A DNA stretch of 64,000 nucleotides from Trichobilharzia szidati (taxonomy: Eukaryota > Platyhelminthes > Trematoda > Strigeidida > Schistosomatidae): the NCBI GenBank assembly GCA_944472155.2, contig OX235275.1:56375228-56439227 (forward strand). The letters run 5' to 3'. The position numbers and the translations under genes are program-made. This document shows, piece by piece, positions 1-12,600 of this stretch (its first letter is position 1; each line of letters begins with the position of its first letter). Below the pieces are notes generated by a model. The model saw only the letters and a program-made list of their open reading frames with translations, was not told where the DNA came from and did not search any database.

Positions 1-272
1 CACTCCAATACTGAAGTTCAGATAGGCAGAATGGATAAGTAACAAGGAATTCTGAGAGGCGATGAGCCAACCAAGAGGCTATTGTGTCAGGCCGTTGAGT
101 GGAACCCTCAAGTGGAAAACGATTAGTTGGGAGTCAATTCGACGGTGACATGGAGGAGATCGTGTGAGCAGGAAATGGAAGTATGTCAGCAGCGATGATC
201 GCAGAGAACAGGATGAAACAGAGATCAGCTGTTAAAATCCTCTTCCATTCGGGACCTAAGACAATGGTAAGA
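1..272 (+). mobile_element. LINE A 3'-end fragment
   Basis: Degenerate copy of the RTE-type LINE A 3' region. It has the CATGGAGGAGATCGTGTGA block (about 150-168) that recurs in every A copy and the downstream 'TGTTAAAATCCTCTTCCATTC' equivalent of the A 3' end. No intact frame. Confidence 0.6.
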
Positions 273-329
273 ATAATATAACTAAACACTAAAATTTATT
301 AAATACATGTACAAAGAAACCTAACGAGT

Positions 330-518
330 GGAATTCAAATAGAAAGTGATGGGTTATGTGTGGCTCTGAGAATGATGTGGAGAAGATCAGGTGAAGAGAA
401 GGAGGAAATAAAAGCTTGTGGAACAGTTGTGAAAGTAGCTGAAAGTGATGACAGACATATCCCTGAAACACTGGGCTCCACTTGGAACGCCATGTACGAA
501 TAATAATAATAATAATAT
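330..518 (+). mobile_element. LINE A 3'-end fragment with AAT tail
   Basis: A second short A copy, ending in a TAA/AAT microsatellite at about 499-518, the usual A terminus. It lies about 45 bp from the donor of LRRC40 exon G. Confidence 0.55.
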
Positions 519-561
519 AAATTATGTAACATAGGAATAGGGAAGGAGCAGTACAGCTTAC

Positions 562-672
562 CTTAGATTTAAATTTTCAAGCTTTGAGAGTTGATCAAAA
601 TTTTCTGGCAATTCTGCTATGTGATTACAACTCATATTCAGTTCTCTTAAACTTGTTGCAAATGCAAATATT
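562..672 (-). CDS. LRRC40: LRRC40 exon G (last exon visible)
   Basis: 111 nt; acceptor AG at 674-673 (TTTACCTAG), donor GTAAGC at 561-556. One base completes Gly from exon F. Thirty-six codons follow, beginning [17 protein letters not shown] and ending LSKLENLNL, plus AG of the next codon. This is the LRR that resumes after the linker. The C-terminal exons must lie left of position 1. Confidence 0.85.
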
Positions 673-3600
673 CTAGGTAAACAAAAAACAACAAACAAAC
701 AGAAAAAGACAATATCAGAAGAGAAAAACCCCAATGAAAATGAATAAAACAACGGGGAATTCCTAAAATCTACAGTCTGGAAAAAGTTGGTGACTATTTA
801 TGAACCTGGACTTCAGAGGGGACTAGGCAGTGGACATTCTAAAGACAAGAATCTTTATTATGGAAATAATTTCATTTTGATAAAATCGCACAGTGTTGTT
901 ATACAGTAATATTTACTGTATAACTGTATAACGAAAAACTTTGAGGATCAGGATTTCACCGATGATATATGTCTGATTTCCCACAAACTGGAAGATATGA
1001 AAGTGAAAAGCAACAAGTTGGCGGTAAAAGAAGCATCCAGAGAAGATAGGACTTCAGGTGAACATAGAGAAAACAGAGGTGATGAAGATTTCTGGCCAAC
1101 ACCACCAACAACAAGAACAACAGACAACAATCAGCCAGCATAAATGGGAGGAACCTGAAAGAAACAACCTCTTTTACCTACTGACTTGGGAAGCATCGTT
1201 CCAAATACAGGCGGACACTACTGACGAGGATATCAAAGCAAGGATCGGGAAAGCAAGGTAAGCTTTCATTACTCTCAAGTCTGTGTGGAGGTCAACAACA
1301 CTCCGCATCAAAAATAAGATACGGATTTTCAACTCCAATGTGAAGTCAATGCTACTATACGGATCAGAGACTTGGTGCGTCATAAAGGGCATCTCAAACA
1401 AACTACACACCTTCATCAGCAGCTAACTGTCTTCGCTCAATACTCAAGATCAGATGGCCAGAAAAGATCAGCAACAGGGATCTCTGGGAGTGAGCGAAAC
1501 AACCAGGAACCGATTGTGCAACAAATAAGCAGGAAGAAATGGAGATGGATTGGCCATACTTTGAGGAAACCATCAAGTGACATCACTAGACAAGCCATTG
1601 CTCGAGTGGAACCCGAAAGGGAAGCGGCGAGGTGGTCGTCAGTGAGAGGGTGACTTGGAGGAGGTCATGTGAAGAGGAGATGAAAACGTGTGGGCAGACT
1701 TGGAGCCAGGTGAAGACTCTAGCAGGGAACCGAACGCATCGGAGACGCACGGCTGAAGCCCTATGTTCCTGTAGGGATTAAACGAAATAATAATAATTTA
1801 CGGATGACCACCTTTCCGGCACAATTTATCACTCGCTGCTCATAATCAAATCAATGCACTACTCGCACAACTTTCTTGCTTCATCTATATACATGAGTGA
1901 AAATTGATGATTAGAAGTTTGAATAAAATCAATATAAGATGATAAAGTACATTCGGAAATAATGTTTTGGTGAAAGCTGTCCGCGAGCCAAAATTGAAGA
2001 CGACAATTTACGTCAATCTTTTCGTCCCGAATCAGGGTCATGAGAAAAACAATAACAAAGTTAAACCTTGAGGAACTCAACAACCAATCACAGCAGACTT
2101 AGCGTGGGCAGATACGATTCGCAGAATTACGGCTTAACTTTCTAAGAAACGGCCACAAGCAATACAGGGTAACCTTTAACAAGAAAACAACCAATCAGAA
2201 GATGATGCCTCTCTGCTAACAATAACGCTAATAATAATGTACATAAAAATCTATAAATATCTGTTGATTCTCTCAATAAACGATCTGTTCCGTGGCTCTT
2301 GTCTTCTGTCGTTACAATATTAGTGTTATCAATGAAATACAATAAGATGGAAAATAAGATGTTTTTGTAGCAAAACCATGCAACTTGTTAGAATGTTATA
2401 ATGTATGTGAATTGAAATACATTTTAAAATTACTTATTATCCTCTGATTTGACTGGTGGTAATAATATATTCCATATAAATGAAACAAGAAAGTTGTGTG
2501 AGTCATGCCTTGATATGATTATGAGCAGCAATAAATTGTGCTCGGAAGGTGGTCATAAGTAAACATTACTGAATAACAACACTGTGTGATTTATCAAAAT
2601 AAAATTTCATCCATAATGGAGTTGTCCTTATAACAAGAATCCCTAGTTCCCTAAAGAAAACCTTCTCTGAAGTAACACTAAGAGTGATATTCTCTAACCA
2701 TCCATTGCTTCTAAGCAATTCGAAGGACAAGCTCCCTCGAATAAGACCATTCTCCGATGTGCATATATTAATTCAATTGCTCCTATGGAGCTAGATGCAC
2801 AGGTCGTTGCTATAAGTGTATCCTTTCAAAAAGTGTTAGAGAACACTACTCAGTATGACTGCAAAAAGGAGACACAGGCTCATTCCAAAGCTCTGTAATT
2901 GAAAACCTGTAACTTCACACACACACACACCATGCTATATAGACTAAATGATTTAACACTCAAAGAAGACAAAATCATACATCGTCTCTACAAAAAAAGT
3001 ACAGACTATCAACTGTGAAAATATTATATTTGTCAAAGTCGTCAAATTTCGCTCCATCTTTGCATTCCTGAAAAAAAACCATCGGTCAAGAGACATGGCA
3101 TACATTTTTTTATATCAATTCACTTAAATAACTAGGGGCATTGGTTCAACTTGGAAAAATATTAGGAATCGTGCATCGGTGGCACAGTGGTTAGGACGCT
3201 CGCCATCCATGCACATGGTCCGGGGTTCGATCCCCGATCGACGCACTCCTTTACCTCGCCAAACCAGTAATAAAAAGCCGGTAAAGAGGAAAGGTTGGGC
3301 ATGAGGCTAGCAACCTCATCCTGTAAAAGTAAAACACTGCTACAGAAACTTCAAGCCACTAGCTTGAAGCCCTATGTTCCACTGGGAACGTGAAGGAAAA
3401 AAAGGCAGAGGAGAAGGACAAAGAATGTCACGGGATATCTGGAAGCCTGGTACTTGAATCAATTTACAATTAGTATACATATTGATATGACTGACTGCTT
3501 GAGTTTCAACATAGAATCCTGTACAGGAATGCAGCAACACTTTAAGTTGTCATACTTCATGCAGCACAGAAAAGTAGAGACAGAAAAAGAGATTAATAAG

Positions 3601-6600
3601 AACTAAGGAACTGTACGCGTGAAAGAACAGTAACATGAGAAAATATGAGGATTTAATAGATCTCACCAATTACAAAAAGTAAATGCATCTGAGCTACATC
3701 ATCAATAATCTCCAACCATTGGTTCTTAGCCTTCCAAGCCACTCTCTATATCTCCTTAGATGTCAACCCAAATTTAGCAGTCAAAGGCTTCATTGGATTG
3801 ACGCGAAGATTTAGTTTGACTACCACCCTTAAATCTTTTCCAACTTAGTCTTATGCAAGCTAACACGTATCCTGGCCATCTCGATTGATATGGTCATACA
3901 CTCTCATTAACTGACTTAGCATACTTCCCTCTAATGATTGACGCCTAACCTTAATATTGCTCACCATGTTATACCACTTAACACGGAAGATAGAACGCAG
4001 ACATTAATGACGGAAGACGGCCAGCCTTTCCACGTCTTCCACTTCCAATGACTATGTCTAGTGTTTATATAGAATAGAATGTATCAATCGATAAAGAATA
4101 AGTCACACAACCAAAACGGTAAAACATCAAGGAAAATCGGACGATTAGTATGAACACAAGTGAGTGTATATAATAACAAGGGAACCCCTGGGGTCAATCA
4201 GTCACAATCAGGGTCACTACAGATGGTGGATACTTCTCTAACTGACATCAAAATCCATGGTTAAACCTGAAACCAATCAAATAGGACTAGTGTGGTCCAA
4301 CAGGCCGGACGTAAGGATAAATACTCGCCAAAGAGATTGGCTGGAGGTAGTAGTGTAGCGACAGAAGACAAGGACCAGGCAACAGATCGTTTATGTGGGA
4401 AATCAACAGATTTCCATGTACATTATTATAGATTATTGTAAGCAAACAAACACAGTCTTCTGATTGCTGGTTTCTCGTTGAACGTTAATCGTTTATCTCT
4501 TTGTGGCTATTTATTGAAGTTCAGATTATCTATCTGCGAATTGTATCCGCCTACGCAAAGTCTGCTTTGTTTGGTTGTTGAATCAGTCTTTGTTCTTATT
4601 TTTCTCATGACCAATATTGGGGATGTAAACATTGACGTAAATTACTGTCTACCAATTGGGCTAGCAGTCAGCTCTCACCACAGTAGCACCACTAACAAAA
4701 ATCATGAGCTAACAGAATTTAGAATTCATGCACCACTAGATTTCGTCCCGGCGATTGAATGATCAACGTTCTCGCCTCGTGAACTGAAAGTGCTAGATTC
4801 TATCTCTAGTGGATAGGGTCATGGGTGCGTACTGCTGAAAAGTCTCAAAGTAAGACGAAACAGCCGTCCACTACAACCCGGTTTCCAATAGTTCTATAAC
4901 TGATAACAATCCGTGATCAAACTTAGAAATATAAGTTTAAAGGAGAATGAATTGGTCAAAAAAACGTTGAAATAAACACGACAATAACAAACAGCAACAA
5001 CAACACATAGTAGTACACCAATTCTTGTATGGTTAATCAATAAATCACACCTAGAAAAAATTGAGAAAAGCAACACATTCTCACTACACTCATTGACACT
5101 TACACAGTTCATACAGACAAAATGGATACAGAACTATACATAAATGTTCATGTGGTAGCATTTGAGATGACAAGAACGAACAAGAGTGTGCGTGAGTGTG
5201 TGTGTGTGTGGTGATGATGATTAAGACGGATTCATGTTTATACCATAAAGGATAAGCCCCTCTTTTTATAAACTTCCAAAACAAAACATAATACTTTTCA
5301 AGTATGATCACGAATTGACTTCAGTTGGTGAGCCATTGAGAATCAGGAATTACAGGACATCTGTTTCGCCCTAGTTTTGGACTCTTCAGTGATGCGTACA
5401 CACAACCCCACCAGGTGTCCGACACGGGAATTTAAGTTACGTGCAGAGCTGCTTGACAAGATATCCACTGAAACAGAATCCAATAGCCCATCAATTATTA
5501 CTTCAGCCATTCGGGAAGTGTCTGCTTTCACCCCCAACTTGGCGAACCCCTTGTAGTTACGACTTCTCACTAGAACTCCAGGCAACAGTCACTAGTGAGC
5601 ATTAAATTAATTTCAAAGTGCTGGTTTGTAGGGAATTGACTGATTGATTGATTGATTCCAAGTAATACATATCTTGAAATGGCGGAAGTTAGAATTCATG
5701 GATTATTATTGGATTACGTCCTATTGGCTGAATGTTCAAAACAGCACGGCCTTGTAACCCAAAGGGTTCTAGATTCCATTACCGATGGGCGGATAGGGGG
5801 AAAAGTCGTTCAGCACTCCTTTCTGATTTTCAGTGGTTCTCCAACTATGAAGTTACTTTGTGGTAAAGCTTGAAACGAATCAAATCGCTGCCAACCAACG
5901 CTTGAAAGTATAATACTCGTGTATAAGAGTGATAACTTAAGTCACTTCAGTTAGTATATTTATAGTAACATCAGATGCAGAATGGTGAGATTGGGTATCT
6001 TTGACGGATGACACTAGGTGTTGTCAACTAGCGATGGAAACTCTTGATAAGCTTTTAAATAACTGTCTTATTTCAAGCAGAATGCTTTGAGTAGCATAAC
6101 CAACGTATTTTTCGGCATTCCTGCGATAGTCAAATATTGTCACGAAACTTTTTCATTGACGGATAGTGTCTGTGGCTTAGGAGTCTGTAGGAAAATCATG
6201 ACCTGACACCTGTCTAGTGGTCGTCTTGAGTTCTTCCGCTCGGCTTAATCTTCAAATGACACTAGACCTGATAATTTTATGCGTCGTATTATTCCCTTTC
6301 TTATAGATTGGGATTGTCTGTGATATGCATAGGTCTGTCGGGTTCCCAAGGGGCTAATTATCAAGTCAGTTGACCTACTCAATAATTCCTTACCATCATA
6401 TTTAGACATATCTGAAATATATAAAAAATAAGCAGGTTTTACTGATGCTCTAACTTGATTCCCATAAAAGACAATTTTCTAGCAGCTTCTTCTCAATCTA
6501 GAGAACAGATATCTGCGTCTCATTTGTTTTTAATCTATAGGACCCACTAAAATACTCCTCGAAATGTTTCACTTGACATTCTATACTGTTTATTCCGTGA

Positions 6601-9600
6601 AGGTTTTGAGGCTTATTGTTTTCGATGTCTCCATGTACGAATCAGTTTCATGAAGGATAAAAGATCCATTGATGTCAAATAACATTTGGTTGTAAGTTAA
6701 CAAATACCCCCTCCCTCATATTTCTGCAACAGATTGGATACATCGTCAAACTTGTTTCAGATAAACATCGCAGTCATTTTCTATCTATACGATGAAGTTT
6801 GTTAACTACCTCTCAAATACAGTCAGTTGAATATACATATGCTGACAAAGTGGACCGTGGTCAGAATTCCCACTGGCGCTTCAAAGGAAGTAACACTTTT
6901 CTGTCTAACCAATTCAGTCATGACTTACAGGGAAATCATCTGTGTGTACGTACGTATCCGATGTTGATTTAATTTCAGCGACCGCTAAGTGCAACGATAT
7001 CTCTTTTCATGTTTGAAGTCAATAATGGCCAAATATAGTTAATTATCTGAATGAGACTACCTGGAGTTCTAGCGAGAAGTCGTGACCTGTGAAGTTTGCC
7101 AGGTTGTGTGTGTGTGTGTGTGTGAGGACAGATACTCATCACTGACATTGATCGATGGTCACGCTACATAACGCAGACTGAAAAAGTCGGAATTCGTGAA
7201 CCGTTCAGTAGACTTCATCCCAGTGGTTGAATAGTAAACGATCTCACCACATAACTTGAAGGTGTTGGGTTCGACTGTGTGTGAGTGGGGTTATGGGTGC
7301 TTACTGATGAAGATTCCCAAGCTAGCACAAAACAACTGTCCACTAATCTCTGGTTTTTAATGGTTCTCTAACTGGCATTATTTTTTTTCTTTTGACTAAT
7401 CAGAACATTAGTCAGTTGGTATGCAAATCGATAACGAAAAAAGCATCCCCGTCGTTCATTCTTTATCATACATACAATTAGCCAGACAGTATGCAAACGA
7501 CTGTTCGGTAAGAGAGTAAATTAAGCACTAATTTTTCAGTCCCATGGCTTTAGTGCTATCCTTGCTCTAGAGTAAATATGCGAGAACTATTCACACCCTC
7601 GTAAGATGAATTCTATCAATTCACCATACTAGTCACACTAAGGTCTTATTTGTGTGTCTGAGGAATACAAATGCATTCGTAATTATTAAAAACCAAGGGG
7701 TGCTGGACAAATGTTTCATTCATGTTTGGGACTCTTCATCAGTAAGCAGTCATCACCTCATCAGAGATCTAACTGAGAATCTGACGGTTACAAGACGAGC
7801 TCGCATACCATCCAGAGACTGAGATGGAATCCAGTGGTTTATCAATTCTAAGTTCTACCGACTCGGGATATATACCCCGACCACTAGTCGGTGTCATCAG
7901 CGAGAAGCCGCCTTGACACCCAGGCTTAATGAACCTCACTGGTCACGAATTCTCACTAGAACTCTAGGCAACTTCGTCATGTAGTCAGCGACTAGAAAAC
8001 ACTAAATTGATTTTCAAGTGAATGGCATACGAGTTCGCCTTGTAACCTAAAGGTCCTGGGTTCAATCACTATAGGGGTTATCGGTGCACACTACTGAAGA
8101 GTCCTGGACGAGGACGAAACGACTGTCCAGCATTACACACTCATTTTCATTTATACTCTGTCTGAATTCAATTTGTGATCGAAATTGAAATGAATCGAAT
8201 CCCCGCAAAACTAACAATTGGAAATGCATTTATAACCCTGTATCTAAACAGAATATGCCTTACCCCCCTCCCCTCCATAACTATAGCCAAATATGGAATG
8301 AAATCGCCGCATATTTTGAAATATGTACTAACTACACAAAGCGTAAAAGTGATTAACTCACCCTTGTGGAAATTGATGCAGAAAACGATGAGTTAGGCAT
8401 AAGGATTTCACAACTGGATTAGTTTGAGATTTAGGCAGTGTAGCAGCCTGTATCCATTCTGTTGGTGAGTCTAGCGGAGGCAGTTGTGCGGCGCTGATTG
8501 ATTTCTGTGCTGTCTTACCACTCCACTCTAAATTACCTGATGGTCCAACAGGCGGCAGTTGAATGTCACAATGATCTACTGTTATACTTGGCTTATTTGT
8601 CTTCGACGGTATGGAACCGGTTGTACCATTCATATTATAATTATTATTTTTGGGGATGTTGACTGACTGTAATGATTCTGAAGTGTTGGCATTGTTGTTG
8701 TTGTCGACTGTTTTCACCTGAGCATTGGTTGAATTAGTACTTATAGGTTGACACGGTTCAGAGTTATCTTCTGGTCTATGTCTTTGACGTAAAAGAGACT
8801 TAATTGCTTCAGTAGAGCCCTTCATTAGAAAACACATACACACACAAACAAAAACGGAGAGTGCATATTAGATGAGTTAACTCTGATTACATTTAATAAA
8901 CGCTATTGTGCGTCGGTGGCACAGTGGTTAGGACTCTCGCCGACCATGCACATGGTCTGAGGTTCGATCCCCTGCCGACGCACACCCGATATCAATGGTC
9001 GGCCTGAATTTGGGCTACCGATATCCATGCTGAAAATTCCACACTTGTACTGAAAATACGGTGTGGAATCAAGCTGCAATCAAAATAAAAACAAATAAAA
9101 TAAATAAATAAAGTATGTAGACAGTAGTTCTTCATAACTGCCGATTAAGAACTGGTCCCTCGAATAGTATGCTCATACTGTGGCATGTGTTACTAACAAA
9201 ATTTTGTAAGTAGTATGTTTTTTTTCAAGTCAGTTAGTGTTTCTATTTGATTTTTTTTTGATTATTTTGATTACAGCTTGATGCCACATCGTATTTTCAG
9301 TACAAGTATGGCATTTTCAGCATGGATATCGGTAGCCCGAATTTCGCAGGCCGACCATAGATATCGGGTGTGAGTCGGCAGGTAATCGAACCCCGGACCA
9401 TGTGCATAGTCCGTGGTGCGAGCGTCACTAAAAGCATTTTAAACAGCCTGCTGCTGAAGACTTCCATTAACAGACTAATTCGTTTGATACTGCAAATCAG
9501 ATGGCAGGATATAGAGGATAAACAACTAAGAACTATGACTAATGGACTTAACCCTAACTCACTTCAGAGACTCAGGGATTGACTTGCTACCAGGGAATAA

Positions 9601-12600
9601 TCTCGTTGATATAGTCCTTCTAGGCGAGGACACTGACAAAATGCAGAGTCTTCTGAACACCTTGAGCTGCAATCTACGGATTTTTGGCATGCGATTCGCT
9701 CCCGCCAAATGCAAGATGATGTTACACGATTGGACTACACTGACTCCTAGATTAGAAATAGGGTATGAAGTGGTAGAGCACGTTGACCGCTTCACTTATT
9801 TGGGAAGTACCATCAGCCCCAACAGGTTGATCTCTGATGAAATCTCAGCACGGATACAGGGGCTAGTTTCGCATATGCCAGTTTACGCCGTCTCTAGCAT
9901 AGTAGACGTGATATCCTACCACGTATCGACCAAAGGGCGTGCATACTGCTCAGCAGTTTGCTCTGTCCTCCTTTATGGCTGGCTGTGAGACATGGTTATT
10001 GAGGGTGGAAGACATGAAAAGGCCAGCTAGCTGTCTTTGATCATAGGTGCCTGCGTTCTATCTCCCATGTCAGGCGGTGGTATAATAAGGTGAGCATATT
10101 GAGGTTAGGCGTCGAGTGCTAGGTAAGGAGGGGAAATAAGTCCACGAGATTGTGAAATTACATCGAATAAGATGGTTAGGGCATGTGTTACGTATGCCCA
10201 GTCATCGCCTTCCTCGACAATCGGCAATGTTAGCTGATATAGGGTCAGGCTGGAAAAGAGCAAGCGGCGGTCAAACGAAAACATGGCAACAGTCAATTAA
10301 ACCTACAACTGTTAGTCTAGGCCACGTAGGAAGGTGTAGACTTCCTGACTGGTTGGGGTCCTCGGGACGGTATCATACCTCTGTTTACTGTCTATATTAT
10401 GCATTTCTCCTAATTTCTTATCTAGCTTTGTGTGCTACATGGAGTGTGGTGACTTGAACTGCCCCACATATGTGCGAAGATCTATGTCAAAAGCAGACAG
10501 ACAGACAAGAACTATGCTAGGCGACAAACCAACCGTGAACCTATTGCCCAACAAATATGCTGAATATAATGAAGATTAACTGGACATAACATTCCAAGAG
10601 AACCGTTGAGTGACACACATCACGCTCCAGGCACACCCTCTAGTGGAACCTTAAATGGGAAATGATCAGCTGGGTATTCTTGTGTGACATGGAGGAGATT
10701 GTGTAAAGAAATAAGGATCCTATAGGCAGTAAGAGAACCATTGAAAACCATCTGGGAGTACTGGACAGCTGTTTCATCCTAGTTCGGGAGTCATCGGCAG
10801 TACTCACCCACCGTCAGGGTTCGAACCAAGGACCTTCCGGTTACAAGGCGAGCCAGCTCGTATACCATTCAGTCACTGGGACCCGATTCAATGACCACTG
10901 AATGAATTCTAACTTCCACCAATTCGTGATTTTAGGGGGACCGCCAACCAATTTCATCGGCGGGAATTCCATCCTCACCCCAGAATAGACGGACATCATT
11001 GGTCACGACTTCTCACCCAAACTCCAGGAAACTCCGTCCTGAGACGAAACTAGGATGAAACAGCTGTCCAGTACTCCCATCTGGTTTTCAATGGTCCTCT
11101 AAATGATATCAATCCGCGGTTAACCTAATTATTTTGTTCGTTTTGTTTTTCCATTAGTGCCTGGATGATAATCATAATTTAGACAAAGCAATAAGGAGAC
11201 GTAATTTGTCTGTCTGAATCATGTATTGTGTATTTGCGTAACACAGTTCGAACAATCCGATCACATTCCACGTACTTGTCATAGGAATATACATTTGAAA
11301 TTAATAAAGAGTTAAGAGGTGAGGAAATAGACTACCTAGGTCAAGTTAAAAGGATATATTCAAGGTCAAAATAACAATGAAGATCACTAAACCCCAAGTA
11401 ACAGAGGTAATAGTACATCCACCCTGGCTAATATCAAAGCAAAGTTTACCAGGAGGGTTTAGTGTGATGACGATTTGTTGCTTTGAACTTCCTAATTGCC
11501 ACCTAGGGCTTCCACAAACTTTAGGATAGTCCCTCCCCTAAAAATGTTTTATAGATGGATGTGTTGAAAAAATGTTTTGAAACATCAATTTTATGTCTTG
11601 TCTCCTCTAGAATGTTTCGCAACAGAGAAGCTAGGTCGTCTGTTCTCACCATTAATAGATTGTGAGGATTCCACTTGCTTCTGAGGCTATTTAGGAATAT
11701 GCTCTAAAGCCAGGCTTTACTTGCTGAGATCGATGAGTCCTCCCTATGTATGTGTGTGTCCACACGTACATTAAAATTGGTAAATACAGTGGGATGTGAC
11801 ATCATTTTTCGCATGTTCAAAGGGCTTAGATAGATTATGTTGGCTTCACATTCTCAATTATTATGATATTAGCTGCATAAAAAGTCTTTTTAACAGCAGC
11901 GTTCAATCTTTGTCTAGTTGTCAAGTTGCTATAATCCCCACCCCCATATAGGGTAAACTTTGCTTTGATACCAGCCAGGATAGATGTACTATTACCTCTG
12001 TTATTTGGTTTAGTGATGATCTTCATTGTTATTTTCACCTTCAATATGTCCTTTTAACTCGAGCTAAATTTATTTTCTCACCTCTTAACTCTTTATTATT
12101 TTCATACAAATATATTCCTATGACAAGTCCGTGGAGTGTGATCAGATTGCTAGAAATGTGTAGAGCAAATACACAATACACGATTCAGACAGACAAATTA
12201 CGTCTTCTTATTGCTTTTGTTGAAACAAAATTTACATTTTAAGCACTCTGAGCAACATAATTTATAAAATAGACCTACCGTAATAATTGACTGTCGAATT
12301 GAACGAATAGGATTACAACTTATGAATAAGACTAGTAGACTATCCATGAAGCCAAGTTCTGTTGGTATACTACAATAAAAATAATTAATCAATGAGGAAT
12401 GCAATGAGAGTTTTAAAAAACTGAGATGTTGTATGAAAGGGGGACATAACAGTGAACTGTAGTGTTGTGGTTCTGTGATATAGACAATGGATTCCAATGG
12501 AATATTATTCTCACACGCTCAGTTGTCGGTTACAGAATATAAATATATATAAACCTTGGCTTCCGTGTCTCACCTTCTGTTGTTACATTTGGTGTCACTG

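Noticed and set aside
3171..3245. tRNA-gene-like A and B boxes at many sites.
   Set aside because: They sit at the heads of repeated SINEs with tails; the stems do not form a complete cloverleaf. Not called tRNA genes.
9559..9795. Open frames antisense to the LINE B RT (also at 34150 and 51817).
   Set aside because: They mirror each other only because they are antisense to the same RT segment.
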